From assembly GCF_007004655.1 (NCBI RefSeq), contig NZ_ML660092.1, positions 1 to 64,000 on the forward strand: 64,000 nt of DNA, read 5' to 3'. Every line of letters starts with the position of its first letter. The first letter of the stretch is position 1. The notes below the pieces were generated by a model. It was given only the letters and a program-made list of their open reading frames with translations. It made no database searches and was not told where the DNA came from. The position numbers and the translations under genes were made by a program. This DNA is from Exilibacterium tricleocarpae. Lineage in GTDB: Bacteria; Pseudomonadota; Gammaproteobacteria; Pseudomonadales; Cellvibrionaceae. Shown in pieces: positions 1 through 8,430 of the stretch.

Positions 1-236
<236 letters not shown>

Positions 237-427
237 ATAACCGAAGCGATTGGTTGTGGTGACCGTCGTGACAGGTAGTGGGTCAGAGACGCAGAAGAGA
301 TGACACCGCGCTATACCTAACAGCAGGCAAAGCAACTTTACCGACCACCGCCCTTTTTGACGACGGCAATGCACTCCCGCTTGAGACCGCAGGAGGGAGA
401 TAAGACTCAAGCCCAGTCAAACCGCTT

Positions 428-546
428 TGCCTGACGACCATAGCGAGTTGGAACCACCTGATCCCATGCCGAACTCAGTAGTGAAATGACTCAGCGCCGA
501 TGGTAGTGTGGGGTTTCCCCATGTGAGAGTAGGTCATCGTCAGGCT
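428..546 (+). rRNA. 5S ribosomal RNA
   Basis: A 119-base segment has the universal 5S landmarks: a TGCCTGACGA start complementary to the TCGTCAGGCT end (helix I), the central CCATGCCGAACTCAG block, and GCGCCGATGGTAGTGTGGGG. It lies about 190 bases after the 23S end in the usual 16S-23S-5S order. Its last roughly 15 bases are repeated three more times downstream (see the repeat array). Exact ends are uncertain by one or two bases. Confidence 0.95.
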
Positions 547-559
547 CTTAAACGCCAAA

Positions 560-588
560 CCCCTGTAGGGATTCCTGCAGGGGTTTTT
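560..588 (+). terminator. Rho-independent terminator 1 after 5S
   Basis: A CCCCTGTAGG/CCTGCAGGGG hairpin (one imperfect pair) with a short loop is followed by five T. It is the first of four such hairpins and probably the main terminator of the rRNA operon. Confidence 0.85.
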
Positions 589-672
589 ACGTTGGCGCAC
601 TGCTCCCCGGACCTACTCTCACGTGAGAGCACCGGTTCGCCGGCCGGGTCATCGTCAGGCTCTTAATTCAAA

Positions 673-702
673 GCCCCTGCAGGGATTCCTGCAGGGGTTT
701 TT
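673..702 (+). terminator. Terminator 2 in the repeat array
   Basis: A CCCCTGCAGG/CCTGCAGGGG perfect stem is followed by TTTTT. It is a near copy of terminator 1, 114 bases downstream. Confidence 0.8.
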
Positions 703-786
703 ACGTTGGCGCACTGCTCCCCGGACCTACTCTCACGTGAGAGCACCGGTTCGCCGGCCGGGTCATCGTCAGGCTCTTAATTCAAA

Positions 787-816
787 GCCCCTGTAGGGAT
801 TCCTGCAGGGGTTTTT
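787..816 (+). terminator. Terminator 3 in the repeat array
   Basis: A CCCCTGTAGG/CCTGCAGGGG hairpin and T run in the third repeat unit. It shares the TA variant with terminator 1, while terminator 2 has CA. Confidence 0.8.
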
Positions 817-900
817 ACGTTGGCGCACTGCTCCCCGGACCTACTCTCACGTGAGAGCACCGGTTCGCCGGCCGGGTCATCGTCAGGCTCTTAATTCAAA

Positions 901-932
901 GCCCCTGCAGGGTCACTTGCCGGGGCTTTTTC
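901..932 (+). terminator. Terminator 4, divergent end of the array
   Basis: GCCCCTGCAGG pairs imperfectly with CTTGCCGGGGC, followed by TTTTTCTT. The 3' arm differs from the other three hairpins, so the array ends here in unique sequence. Confidence 0.7.
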
Positions 933-1097
933 TTGGGGGGAGGGCGCCTTCGCTGCGTGCCCGGCTCTCCTGGCTTGCGACAGCACGGCATCGAAATATC
1001 TGATTTGGCGCGTATAATGTCGATATTATTTACAAACCTGCCTGCGGAAATTATAGAAAAACAATAAAAATATATAAAAAACAATAAGTTAAGAGTA

Positions 1098-1114
1098 TTG
1101 GTCTGCTTCTTGCT
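1098..1114 (+). promoter_or_regulatory. Possible sigma-54 (-24/-12) promoter of the PEP-CTERM gene
   Basis: TTGG at 1098-1101 and TTGCT at 1110-1114 place GG and GC exactly ten bases apart, the invariant spacing of RpoN promoters. The middle of the -24 element (CAC) is not conserved. The implied transcript start near 1125 leaves about 57 bases before the GTG start. PEP-CTERM genes are known to be RpoN-dependent in some bacteria through the PrsK/PrsR system. This is a pattern match, not proof. Confidence 0.45.
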
Positions 1115-1181
1115 GATATACGATTAAGTTGGGGAAGTCCGGTGATATACCGGCCTTTAAAAATCGGAAGTTAGGAACTTG

Positions 1182-1946
1182 GTGAAATTAACAATGCTCT
1201 CTTTTACTAAGCACACAGTTAAATTATTGGGACTGGTTGGTATCCTGTCCTGTGCGTCAGCCAACGCTGCGCTGATGACGGTCTCACAGTCGCAGGACTT
1301 TGACCTGTGGGCAGGTGCCCTCGATGAAGACCGGGGTCTCTTTTCCCTCGGCTACGGCTATGATGGCGATGCCCTGTATTTCGATGGCTTTGACTCCAAC
1401 CTGGGTAATCTGGTCGGTGTCGATATCTACTTTGAAAGCTACTGGTTTCTGGGCAACGAAGTTTACAGCGAAGACGAAAGCAGGCGCTGGAACCCGACAG
1501 CCGGTGCCAAGGGCGTAGGTGTCATGCGTATGGGCGCCCAGATCTTTGACCCCTTTGGCGCTGATGAAGAACGCCTTTGGAAAAGTGTTTACAGCGATTG
1601 TAAAGATCGCGACAGAAATGATCCCTACTACGCCGACTGTGACGATTTTGAATACGACAATGGTAAGTTCAATGTCGATTTCGATCTTTCCGACATCGGC
1701 CTCGGGTCTTTTGTCGGCGGTGAGGACACTGTTGGCATTCAGTTCGATCTGGACTTGTGGTCCAACCTTTTTGACTGTCACAAAGGTGATGACTACTGCT
1801 ACAGCGAAGCCGCGGGTGACTGGTGGGGCTCGGCCTACGTCAAGTACACCTATGAAAATGTGCCGGTCTCAGAGCCTTATTCCCTGGCACTGCTCGGTAT
1901 TGGCTTGCTGGGATTGGGCGCGGCACGACGCAGAGCCAGCCGATAA
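1182..1946 (+). CDS. PEP-CTERM-type exported protein
   Basis: This is a secreted protein of about 254 aa with a Sec signal peptide (hydrophobic LLGLVGILSCASANA near residues 14-28). The mature region is rich in Asp, Tyr and Gly with several Cys. The C-terminal sorting tail is SEPYSLALLGIGLLGLGAARRR: a PEP-like motif, a hydrophobic segment, then an Arg cluster. The family is processed by exosortase and usually linked to exopolysaccharide. The canonical P of PEP is S here. Start: GTG at 1182 lies five bases after AGGA (1173-1176); TTG at 1179 and ATG at 1194 are alternatives. The central region matches no enzyme fold I recognise. A strong terminator follows, so it is probably monocistronic. No exosortase gene is in the window. 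Confidence 0.8.
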   Translation: MKLTMLSFTKHTVKLLGLVGILSCASANAALMTVSQSQDFDLWAGALDEDRGLFSLGYGYDGDALYFDGFDSNLGNLVGVDIYFESYWFLGNEVYSEDESRRWNPTAGAKGVGVMRMGAQIFDPFGADEERLWKSVYSDCKDRDRNDPYYADCDDFEYDNGKFNVDFDLSDIGLGSFVGGEDTVGIQFDLDLWSNLFDCHKGDDYCYSEAAGDWWGSAYVKYTYENVPVSEPYSLALLGIGLLGLGAARRRASR

Positions 1947-1978
1947 CGCGCTTTCACTTTGCTGTTCGTTCAATATAA

Positions 1979-2008
1979 AGACCGGTGCCTGGCACCGGTC
2001 TTTTTTTT
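1979..2008 (+). terminator. Rho-independent terminator after the PEP-CTERM gene
   Basis: A perfect 11-bp stem, AGACCGGTGCC/GGCACCGGTCT, with a one-base nominal loop (effectively shorter in RNA) is followed by seven T. Confidence 0.9.
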
Positions 2009-2070
2009 CTCCGCCGATAACTCTCAAGGCCTGTCGACTCTATCAGGGGCTGTTCGGCATCTGTCGCTAC

Positions 2071-2160
2071 TAACCACTACGGCAACACTAACCACTACGG
2101 CAACACTAACCACTACGGCAACACTAACCACTACGGCAACATTAACCACTACGACAACAC
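2071..2160. repeat. 18-bp minisatellite, five copies
   Basis: The unit TAACCACTACGGCAACAC is repeated five times head to tail. The first four units are near identical (the last base changes once) and the fifth has GGC changed to GAC. The 18-bp period is six codons. One plus frame (from 2072) reads as repeated NHYGNT and continues open to a stop at 2240; another reads LTTTAT. No start codon or ribosome site supports translation. Around it, 2009-2462 holds no gene I can support. Confidence 0.9.
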
Positions 2161-2462
2161 CGATGCCAAATATGGATACCGACAGCAAGGTCAAGTCGGC
2201 GGTTGCGCGGTTTTGAGGGGCCACCGGTCGCACGGCTTTTAAAAGTAGCATTGGCGCCGCAGTTGGCGATGCGATTCACGATGCCGAAAATAGGGTCCCT
2301 GTTGCATCTTAAATCTCTTGTGTCACAGGCGCCGCTTTCTTGCCAACTTGCTACTCAACCCGGAGTGTAATCGTGACGCAGTTATCGGTGCCCCCTGGCG
2401 CCCGGGAGTAGTATTTGCCGAACCATCCCTCCCCAGAATTTTAGCGGTTATCGGTAGCTCCT

Positions 2463-3524
2463 ATGGCAAATGGTATCAACCCCTGCTTGGTCAAGAAGTT
2501 TTCCCCCCTTGATAAAGTGGCCCCCCAGCATATGGCCGAGCTGATCAAACACAGTGAAATTCGGCCGGTGGCGGCCGGCGGCATTGCCCTCAAACAAAGG
2601 GATATGGAGCGTTACAAATGCTTTTTGGTCAGGGGACAGGTGGAAATACGCCGCTCGTTTCACGAGCGTCTCTACCTCCGCCAGGATTCACCGCAATGCC
2701 AAAAACCGCTCAACGAACTGTTACAGGGCGCCGGGGTAATAAGGGCTAAAAGCGAGTGCCAGTTACTGCGGGTGGATGCCGAGGTGTTGGAGCGGTTGTC
2801 ATTGTGGAGCACTCAGGCCAGCAGTCAGTTGGCGGGTTACCATATCGCCCACCTCCAGGAAGGTGAAACGTCGCTGGACTACGCCGTCGAGATAGATGAC
2901 AGCTACCAGGACGACTGGACCGAGGCTTTTCTACAGTCTTCTCTGGCCAACCATCTCGACTCGGCTGCTATCACCACCCTGTTGCGGGAGCTTGATGATG
3001 TAGATTTCAAGGCCGGACAAACGGTGATTCAGCAGCACACGCCGGGCGATTTTTTCTACATCATCAAAGAGGGTGAAGCCAGGGTGGCCCTCGACCGGTT
3101 TGGCCCCCAGAGCGGGCAGTTTATCGATCTGGCAACCGGCAAGTACTTTGGCGACGAGGCGCTGATTGCCGATACCCCGCGCAATGCTTCGGTCACCATG
3201 AAAACCGACGGCGTGCTCGGTCGAATCAACCGGGATGTGTTCGAAGCCATTATCAAAGACAGTGTTATCAGTCCCATCAGTGTGCAGCAGGTGGCACAGA
3301 TGGGCGTCAACGATTATCAATGTATCGACGTGAGGTTTTCAGTGGAGTATCGATCCACGCAAGCCAAACGCACCTTCAATGTTCCCATTACCCACCTGCG
3401 CCAGCGGCTGCAAAATTTCAAACACCAGACCACCTATATCGTCGGGCCGGAGGCTGACCGGCGCAGTGAACTCGGTGCCTATCTGTTGCGCCAGGCCGGT
3501 TACAACGCCTTTTATCTCGCCTGA
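2463..3524 (+). CDS. Cyclic-nucleotide-binding domain protein with C-terminal rhodanese-like domain
   Basis: A 353-aa soluble protein. Residues about 15-115 look like a degenerate first cNMP-binding fold. Residues about 155-268 form a recognisable second one, with a phosphate-binding cassette GKYFGDEALIADTPRNAS (227-243) that keeps the Gly, Glu and Arg positions. Residues about 272-353 resemble a rhodanese domain, but the active-site loop reads YIVGPEADRRSELGAYLL with no catalytic Cys, so sulfur transfer is unlikely. There is no DNA-binding domain. It probably senses a nucleotide and docks on a partner. The ferredoxin-linked oxidoreductase genes follow on the same strand about 110 bases later. 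ATG 2463 lacks a clear ribosome site; Met24 is an alternative. Confidence 0.75.
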   Translation: MANGINPCLVKKFSPLDKVAPQHMAELIKHSEIRPVAAGGIALKQRDMERYKCFLVRGQVEIRRSFHERLYLRQDSPQCQKPLNELLQGAGVIRAKSECQLLRVDAEVLERLSLWSTQASSQLAGYHIAHLQEGETSLDYAVEIDDSYQDDWTEAFLQSSLANHLDSAAITTLLRELDDVDFKAGQTVIQQHTPGDFFYIIKEGEARVALDRFGPQSGQFIDLATGKYFGDEALIADTPRNASVTMKTDGVLGRINRDVFEAIIKDSVISPISVQQVAQMGVNDYQCIDVRFSVEYRSTQAKRTFNVPITHLRQRLQNFKHQTTYIVGPEADRRSELGAYLLRQAGYNAFYLA

Positions 3525-3638
3525 GGTACGGCGTCGGTTTTATTCCGCTGCCGGCCGGATTTCGATCTCGATTCCGTTTACCGGTTAGCGTTTTTCCGTG
3601 TTAAAGTGAACGGCAGGCGCCAGTGGAATCGAGTTGCC

Positions 3639-5402
3639 ATGAAACCGACTCAGACCGATTCAAACTTCTATCATCAGGTTGTCGACTGCCAGTGGGCCTG
3701 CCCGGCCCACACGCCGGTACCGGAATATATTCGCCTGATAGCCAGCCAGCGTTATACCGAAGCCTATATGGTCAACTGGGAATCGAACGTGTTCCCGGGC
3801 ATCCTCGGGCGTGTTTGCGATCGTCCCTGCGAGCCCGCCTGCCGGCGGGGGCGGATCGATGAGGAGCCGGTGGCCATCTGCCGCCTGAAGCGGGTGGCCG
3901 CCGATAATCGCGGCGATGTGATACCGCTCCTACCCGCAGTACCCGAGCAGAAAAACGGCAGGAAAATTGCCCTGATCGGTGCCGGTCCCGCGTCGCTGAC
4001 CGTGGCCCGGGACCTGGCCCCGCTCGGCTATGAGATTGAAATATTCGATCGTGAAATCAAGGGCGGCGGTATGATGTGGACGCAGATCCCGCGCTTTCGT
4101 CTGCCGGCCCGGGTACTCGACGAGGAGGTCAATTACATTCTCGATCGCGGCGTTAAGCTTCACGCCAATTACGAGGTCACCAGTCTCAAAGCGATGGTGG
4201 AACAGGGCTACGATGCGGTATTTGTCGGCACCGGCGCGCCCCGCGGGCGCGATCTCGATATTCCCGGGCGCACCGCTGCAGCGCAACACATCCATATCGG
4301 TATCGAATGGCTGGCCAGTGTGGCCTTTGAGCACGTCAGCCGTGTCGGCAGACGGGTGATTATCCTCGGCGGCGGCAACACGGCGATGGATTGCTGCCGG
4401 ACCTCGCGGCGTCTGGGGGGTGAGAGTGTCAAGGTAGTGGTGCGCAGCGGTTTCGACGAGATGAAAGCGTCCGCCTGGGAAAAAGACGACGCCGTGCGCG
4501 AGGATGTGGAAATCCTCAATTTCCTGGTGCCCAAGGCGTTCCTGCATACCGACGGTCGCCTGACGGGCATGCGGTTCGAGCCGGTACGCGCGGTTTACCA
4601 GGGCAGCAAGCGCTCGCTGGTACCCACCGGCGAGCCGCCGGTGGAGATTGCCTGCGACGAGGTCATCATCGCTGTCGGCCAGGAAAATGCTTTTCCCTGG
4701 ATCGAACAGGATATGGGTGTGACGTTTGATAGTTGGGGTATGCCGGTGGTGGACCGGGTGACCTTCCAATCTACCCATGAGCAGGTGTTTTTTGGCGGCG
4801 ACGCCGCTTTCGGACCGGAAAATATCATTACCGCCGTCGAACACGGTCATCAGGCAGCCATATCCATACATCGCTACTGTCAGGGGTTGACGTTACAGGA
4901 ACGACCGCCGCCCGGCGTCACCTGCGTCAGCCAAAAAATCGGTATGCACGAGTGGCGCTACGATAACGATATTTCCGAAGACCCCCGTTACCAGGTGCCC
5001 CATGCCGATAAAAAGATTGCCCTGCTCGACCAGAAGATGGAAGTCGAACTGGGTTTCGACACCGCTGCCGGCTACGCCGAGGCCATGCGTTGCCTGAATT
5101 GCGATGTGCACACCGTGTTTACGGAAAAAGCGTGTATCGAGTGTGATGCCTGCGTGGATATTTGTCCCACCCACTGCATTAGCTTCGTGGCCAACACCGG
5201 GGAACAACAACTGCGCGCGCGCCTGACCGCACCGGCGCAGAACCTGCAGCAGCCGTTGCTGGTGTCGGCGCCCCTGGCCACTGAGCGGGTCATGGTCAAG
5301 GACGAAGACGTCTGCCTGCATTGCGGCCTGTGTGCCGAGCGCTGCCCCACCGGTGCCTGGGATATGCAGAAGTTCTTAATCAAAATGGCACAGGCATGTT
5401 GA
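3639..5402 (+). CDS. GltD-like FAD/NAD(P) oxidoreductase with two C-terminal 4Fe-4S sites
   Basis: A protein of about 587 aa related to the glutamate synthase small subunit. Its N-terminal Cys set (CQWACPAH and CDRPCEPACRRG) should bind an Fe-S cluster. An FAD dinucleotide fold follows (IALIGAGPASLTVARDLA), then an NAD(P) fold (IILGGGNTAMDC). The C terminus is ferredoxin-like with CIECDACVDICP and CLHCGLCAERCP. No large GltB partner is present. The next genes encode a 2-oxoacid:ferredoxin oxidoreductase, and only three bases separate it from the first of these. It probably moves electrons between NAD(P)H and ferredoxin or the oxidoreductase. ATG 3639 is chosen over GTG 3606 because family similarity starts just after it. 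Confidence 0.85.
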   Translation: MKPTQTDSNFYHQVVDCQWACPAHTPVPEYIRLIASQRYTEAYMVNWESNVFPGILGRVCDRPCEPACRRGRIDEEPVAICRLKRVAADNRGDVIPLLPAVPEQKNGRKIALIGAGPASLTVARDLAPLGYEIEIFDREIKGGGMMWTQIPRFRLPARVLDEEVNYILDRGVKLHANYEVTSLKAMVEQGYDAVFVGTGAPRGRDLDIPGRTAAAQHIHIGIEWLASVAFEHVSRVGRRVIILGGGNTAMDCCRTSRRLGGESVKVVVRSGFDEMKASAWEKDDAVREDVEILNFLVPKAFLHTDGRLTGMRFEPVRAVYQGSKRSLVPTGEPPVEIACDEVIIAVGQENAFPWIEQDMGVTFDSWGMPVVDRVTFQSTHEQVFFGGDAAFGPENIITAVEHGHQAAISIHRYCQGLTLQERPPPGVTCVSQKIGMHEWRYDNDISEDPRYQVPHADKKIALLDQKMEVELGFDTAAGYAEAMRCLNCDVHTVFTEKACIECDACVDICPTHCISFVANTGEQQLRARLTAPAQNLQQPLLVSAPLATERVMVKDEDVCLHCGLCAERCPTGAWDMQKFLIKMAQAC

Positions 5403-5405
5403 TCT

Positions 5406-7271
5406 ATGGTTGCCGTCGCGAGTACCAATGAGTTTGTCGTCAAATTTGCCAATGTAAACGGCACCGGCTCGGCCAGCGCCAATCACCTGTTTGCCAAAGC
5501 GTTGTTTCGTATGGGCATCCCCGTGAGTCCGCGCAATTTGTTTCCCTCCAACATTCAGGGTCTGCCGACCTGGTACGAAGTGCGTATCAGTGAACAAGGT
5601 TATCTGGGCCGGCGCAGCGACCGGGTGGAGCTGGTGGTGGCGATGAATCCCCAGAGTTTCACCGCCGATGTGGACAGCCTGGTACCCGGGGGCTATTTGC
5701 TGTACGACTCCACCAAGCTGATCGATCTGTCGCGCTACCGCGACGATATCCACTGGTTGGGCATACCGCTGATGGATATCTGTATGCGCGAATACCAGGA
5801 CCCCCGCCAGCGGCAGATTTTCAAGAACATCATTTATGTAGGAGCGCTGGCGGCGCTGCTCAATATTGAATTCCCGGTGGTCAAGGACCTGATTGCCGAT
5901 CAGTTTCGCGGTAAAGAAAAACTCATCGCCCCCAACATTCACGCGCTGGAGCTGGGGCATCAGTACGCCAGCCAGAATTTCGACTGCCCGCTCGGTATAC
6001 AGGTGCGCCGCCGCGATCTGTTGGGCGACGCGATATTGGTAGACGGCAATACCGCCGCCGCCCTGGGGTGTGTTTACGGCGGCGCCACTGTGGCCAGTTG
6101 GTATCCGATCACACCGTCCACTTCGCTGGTGGAGGCGTTTGAGAAATACGCCAACCGGCTGCGTATCGATCCGGGCAGCGGCAACAAAAACTTTGCCATC
6201 CTACAGGCGGAGGATGAAATTTCGGCCATGGGTATTGTTATTGGTGCCAGTTGGAACGGCGCCCGGGCCTTTACCGCCACCAGCGGACCCGGCGTGTCGC
6301 TGATGACGGAATTTCTGGGGCTGGCTTACTATGCTGAAATTCCGGTGGTGTTGTTCAACGTGCAGCGCGGGGGGCCCTCAACCGGCATGCCGACCCGCAC
6401 CCAGCAGGCCGATCTGCTGTCATCGGCCTATGCTTCACACGGCGACACCAAACATATACTGCTGTTCCCGGCCGATCCCCGCGACAGCTTCGAGCTGGCG
6501 GCACAGGCGTTCGATCTGGCCGAGCGCCTGCAGACGCCGGTCATTGTTATGCTGGACCTGGAGCTGGGGATGAACGACTGGGTGAGCCCGCCTTTCGACT
6601 GGGACGACCGGCGCCGCTACGATCGCGGCAAAGTGCTCGATGCCGGACAGCTACAGGCACTGGATACTTTTGGTCGCTATGTGGATGTCGACGGTGACGG
6701 TATACCCTACCGCACCTATCCCGGCACCCATCCGGACAAGGGCGCTTTCTTTACCCGCGGTACCTCGCACAATCCCTTTGCCGGTTATTCCGAGTCCAAT
6801 ACCGACTACGTTGAGAACGTCGATCGCATCACTCGCAAATTCACCACCGCCTGCGATGTGTTGCCGGCGCCGGTAGTGGGGAAAAGCAAGCGCTCCAGCA
6901 GTCTGCACGGCGTGGTATATATCGGCACCACGGCATTGGTTATGAATGAGGTGATCGATCGGCTGGGTGAACTCGGGGTGTCTCTTGACACGCTGCAGGT
7001 GCGCGCATTTCCGTTTCATGCCGAGGTTTTTAAATTTATTAAAAATCACCAGAAGGTTTTTGTTATCGATCAAAACCGCGATGGCCAGTTGCGTACCCTG
7101 CTGATCAATGAGGGCGATATCGACCCGGCAAAACTCGTGTCCATCCTGCACTATGACGGCCACCCGATTACGGCTGCTACCGTTATCGATGCGGTTGTCG
7201 GTCACCTCGACGTAAAAACCGGAAGGCCGTCGCCGGCTGTGCAGGTACCCCCGCAGGAGGTGGAGCAATGA
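5406..7271 (+). CDS. 2-oxoacid:ferredoxin oxidoreductase, gamma-alpha fusion subunit
   Basis: A 621-aa KorA/PorA-type protein that joins the gamma domain (residues about 1-200, with NVNGTGSASANHLFAKALFR) to the alpha domain (about 210-615, with GATVASWYPITPSTSLVEAF). With the beta subunit it oxidatively decarboxylates a 2-oxoacid to acyl-CoA, using TPP and passing electrons to ferredoxin. The reverse, carboxylating direction is also known in this family. The substrate (2-oxoglutarate, pyruvate or branched-chain acids) cannot be read from sequence. It starts three bases after the GltD-like gene and overlaps the beta gene by four bases, so the three are co-transcribed and probably translationally coupled. 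Confidence 0.88.
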   Translation: MVAVASTNEFVVKFANVNGTGSASANHLFAKALFRMGIPVSPRNLFPSNIQGLPTWYEVRISEQGYLGRRSDRVELVVAMNPQSFTADVDSLVPGGYLLYDSTKLIDLSRYRDDIHWLGIPLMDICMREYQDPRQRQIFKNIIYVGALAALLNIEFPVVKDLIADQFRGKEKLIAPNIHALELGHQYASQNFDCPLGIQVRRRDLLGDAILVDGNTAAALGCVYGGATVASWYPITPSTSLVEAFEKYANRLRIDPGSGNKNFAILQAEDEISAMGIVIGASWNGARAFTATSGPGVSLMTEFLGLAYYAEIPVVLFNVQRGGPSTGMPTRTQQADLLSSAYASHGDTKHILLFPADPRDSFELAAQAFDLAERLQTPVIVMLDLELGMNDWVSPPFDWDDRRRYDRGKVLDAGQLQALDTFGRYVDVDGDGIPYRTYPGTHPDKGAFFTRGTSHNPFAGYSESNTDYVENVDRITRKFTTACDVLPAPVVGKSKRSSSLHGVVYIGTTALVMNEVIDRLGELGVSLDTLQVRAFPFHAEVFKFIKNHQKVFVIDQNRDGQLRTLLINEGDIDPAKLVSILHYDGHPITAATVIDAVVGHLDVKTGRPSPAVQVPPQEVEQ

Positions 7272-8335
7272 GCTATATCCCCAAACCGTCATTTCGCCAC
7301 CCGCAACTGCCGGTCAATGACCTGGGCCTGACGGTGAGGGATTACGAGGGCGCGCTGTCGACCCTGTGTGCCGGATGCGGCCACGATTCCATTTCCAGTG
7401 CCGTGATGCAGGCGTGTCACCAGATGGCGCTGGAGCCCTATCGGGTGGCGAAGATGTCGGGTATCGGCTGTTCCTCAAAAACCCCCAATTATTTTCTGAA
7501 TCAGGCGCACGGTTTCAATGCCGTGCACGGGCGTATGCCGTCGGTGACCACCGGTGCCAATCTCGCCAACCGCGACCTTATCTATATCGGTATGTCGGGC
7601 GATGGCGATACCGCCTCTATCGGTATCGGGCAATTTATTCACGCCGTGCGGCGGCGTTTGAATATGGTTTATATCGTCGCCAACAACGGCACCTATGGTT
7701 TGACCAAGGGGCAAAATTCCGCCACCGCTGACCGCGGTTCACTCGCCAAAAAGGGCAGTGCCAACCCCTGGGACAATGTCGACCTGGTTACCATGGCGAT
7801 CCAGGCCGGTGCCGGCTTTGTGGCACGCAGCTTCTCCGGCGATAAGGCGCAGTTGGTGCCCCTGCTGCAGGCGGCCATAGCTCACAATGGTTTTGCCTTT
7901 ATCGACTGCATTTCGCCCTGTGTGACGTTCAACAATCACCGCGGCTCCACCAAGAGCTTTGACTATGTGCGCGAGCATAATACCGCGCTTAATCGCACCG
8001 ACTTTATCCCGATGAAAGAGGAGATAACGGCGGACTATCAACCCGGTGAGTTCACCGATGTCTGTTTGCACGACGGTTCCGTGATGCGCCTGCACAAGAT
8101 GGCCGCAGATGGCGCCGCCGGCTATGATCCGCAGGATCGGGTTGCCGCCCTGGACCATATCCAGCGCCGCAGTGCTGCCGGCGAGGTCTTGACCGGGCTG
8201 CTCTACCTGGAGCCCAATGCGCCCGATATGCATGAAGTGATGGAGACCGCGGAGCAGCCCCTGAATCAGTTGGGAGAGCGCGAGCTGTGCCCCGGCCGCG
8301 AGGTGCTGCAAACGATTAATGCGAGTTTCCGCTGA
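7268..8335 (+). CDS. 2-oxoacid:ferredoxin oxidoreductase, beta subunit
   Basis: A 355-aa KorB-type subunit. It has LCAGCGHDSISSAVMQAC near the N terminus, a CxxC-like pair typical of beta subunits that bind a 4Fe-4S cluster. The TPP-binding motif GDGDTASIGIGQFIHA precedes NNGTYGLTKGQ. The ATGA overlap with the alpha gene indicates coupling. The C-terminal roughly 70 residues (after the family core) are somewhat extended. It works in the cytoplasm as a heteromer with the preceding fusion subunit. Confidence 0.88.
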   Translation: MSYIPKPSFRHPQLPVNDLGLTVRDYEGALSTLCAGCGHDSISSAVMQACHQMALEPYRVAKMSGIGCSSKTPNYFLNQAHGFNAVHGRMPSVTTGANLANRDLIYIGMSGDGDTASIGIGQFIHAVRRRLNMVYIVANNGTYGLTKGQNSATADRGSLAKKGSANPWDNVDLVTMAIQAGAGFVARSFSGDKAQLVPLLQAAIAHNGFAFIDCISPCVTFNNHRGSTKSFDYVREHNTALNRTDFIPMKEEITADYQPGEFTDVCLHDGSVMRLHKMAADGAAGYDPQDRVAALDHIQRRSAAGEVLTGLLYLEPNAPDMHEVMETAEQPLNQLGERELCPGREVLQTINASFR

Positions 8336-8430
8336 CGCAGACAGCAAATAACGCCCATAGGGTGGAATAGTCTTGCAAAATAAATTGTGCACAATATAAT
8401 TGCCTGAAATTCAAATGCGGGGTATTTCCC

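Larger units (their letters stand above)
533..912 (+). repeat. Tandem 114-115 bp repeats behind 5S, carrying 5S 3'-end copies and terminators
   Basis: Three consecutive units begin at 533, 648 and 762 (periods 115 and 114), and a partial fourth begins at 876. Each unit starts with GTCATCGTCAGGCTCTTAA, the 3' end of 5S plus its flank. A CCCCTG/CAGGGG hairpin with a T run follows, then the text GTTGGCGCACTGCTCCCCGG. Each closes with a CTCTCACGTGAGAG palindrome followed by a GC-rich stretch. The GTGAGAG plus GGTCATCGTCAGGCT parts mirror the end of 5S with about 18 extra bases between them. The array looks like serial duplication of the operon tail. Confidence 0.9.

Noticed and set aside
1013-1018. 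TATAAT as a sigma-70 -10 box for the PEP-CTERM gene
   Set aside because: No -35 hexamer at proper distance and 160 bases from the start; the sigma-54-like match is better placed.
1519-2073. Open frame overlapping the PEP-CTERM gene and the 2009-2073 region
   Set aside because: It is out of frame with the real gene, runs through a strong terminator and has no recognisable protein text.
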